Shown: one piece after another, positions 63,948-64,000 of the stretch
Numbering within the stretch: the first letter of the stretch is position 1
How the letters are laid out: every line of letters begins with the position of its first letter
Assembly: GCF_024746795.1 (NCBI RefSeq)
Contig: NZ_CP080524.1
Coordinates: 4,504,001-4,568,000, forward strand
From: Mesorhizobium sp. AR10
Lineage (GTDB): Bacteria; Pseudomonadota; Alphaproteobacteria; Rhizobiales; Rhizobiaceae
Direction: 5' to 3'
Length of the DNA stretch: 64,000 nt
Notes under the pieces: generated by a model
What the model was told of the DNA's origin: nothing
What the model saw: the letters and a program-made list of their open reading frames with translations, nothing else
Databases searched by the model: none
Translations under genes and position numbers: made by a program

Positions 63948-64000
63948 TGAGACGCGCGTCTCCGAACCCGCTACTGCATGAACCATCCGTGGCTGACCAC
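63948..64000 (+). CDS. Start of a divergent gene, runs off window
   Basis: ATG at 63948 with GGAGGCGCGCG upstream; 17 codons are visible (RRASPNPLLHEPSV). Divergent orientation next to the operator fits a local regulator of the pump, such as a TetR protein, but too little is present to tell. Confidence 0.4.

Overview
The window reads as a chromosome segment of a high-GC alphaproteobacterium of the order Hyphomicrobiales, most probably Mesorhizobium. The evidence is the conserved glyA-nrdR-ribD-ribE-ribH-nusB run, the LdtR/L,D-transpeptidase pair, DUF768 and DUF982 genes that are typical of Mesorhizobium, and interspersed palindromic repeats of the kind common in that genus. The genus is inferred from family recognition; no database was searched.

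Positions 1-45,150 are mostly ordinary core and shell genome. On the minus strand, glyA, a periplasmic protein, nrdR, ribD, ribE, ribH, nusB and an MFS gene run as a cluster with several 1-4 bp overlaps. Next come an L,D-transpeptidase with its MarR-type regulator LdtR, a frameshifted enoyl-CoA hydratase/HIBYL-CoA hydrolase gene, hemB, ppk2, an aldo-keto reductase and a GT90 glycosyltransferase. These are followed by a GntR/MFS divergent pair, a LacI regulator facing two tiny paralogous genes that share its apparent operators, opgC, sthA, an RDD protein, the N-end-rule transferase bpt, parC, aspS, a Sel1-repeat pair (one member frameshifted), a DeoR/MFS divergent pair and rnd.

From about 45,200 the character changes. 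A tyrosine integrase flanked by inverted arm-type repeats starts an accessory region. It is followed by a six-gene cassette of small, overlapping genes (putative excisionase-like HTH, two paralogous small proteins, an HTH protein with an internal repeat, a DUF6074 protein), an antirepressor remnant, an orphan Apea-like HEPN protein and a second HEPN/AbiU2-like gene. An IS3-family element cleanly splits this second gene, and its reading frame can be restored by removing the element and one target duplication. Further right are ligase-tail remnants, clustered short palindromes, a terminase-small-subunit-like protein, a decayed Crp/Fnr regulator, and a cluster of DUF982, DUF768, ribbon-helix-helix and zinc-ribbon small proteins.

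The right end (58,349-64,000) carries an RND efflux operon: lipoprotein adaptor, pump, a TM protein resembling Pycsar-type membrane effectors (frameshifted), and two further small genes, all overlapping or tightly spaced. An operator-like palindrome lies upstream, and the start of a divergent gene, possibly its regulator, runs off the window.

The most notable items are the LacI/twin-small-protein unit at 21.2-22.8 kb, the HEPN defence-like remnants at 49.3-52.6 kb, the unassigned structured leader at 27.98-28.05 kb, and the RND operon with appended membrane-protein genes. No tRNA, rRNA or CRISPR array was recognised.
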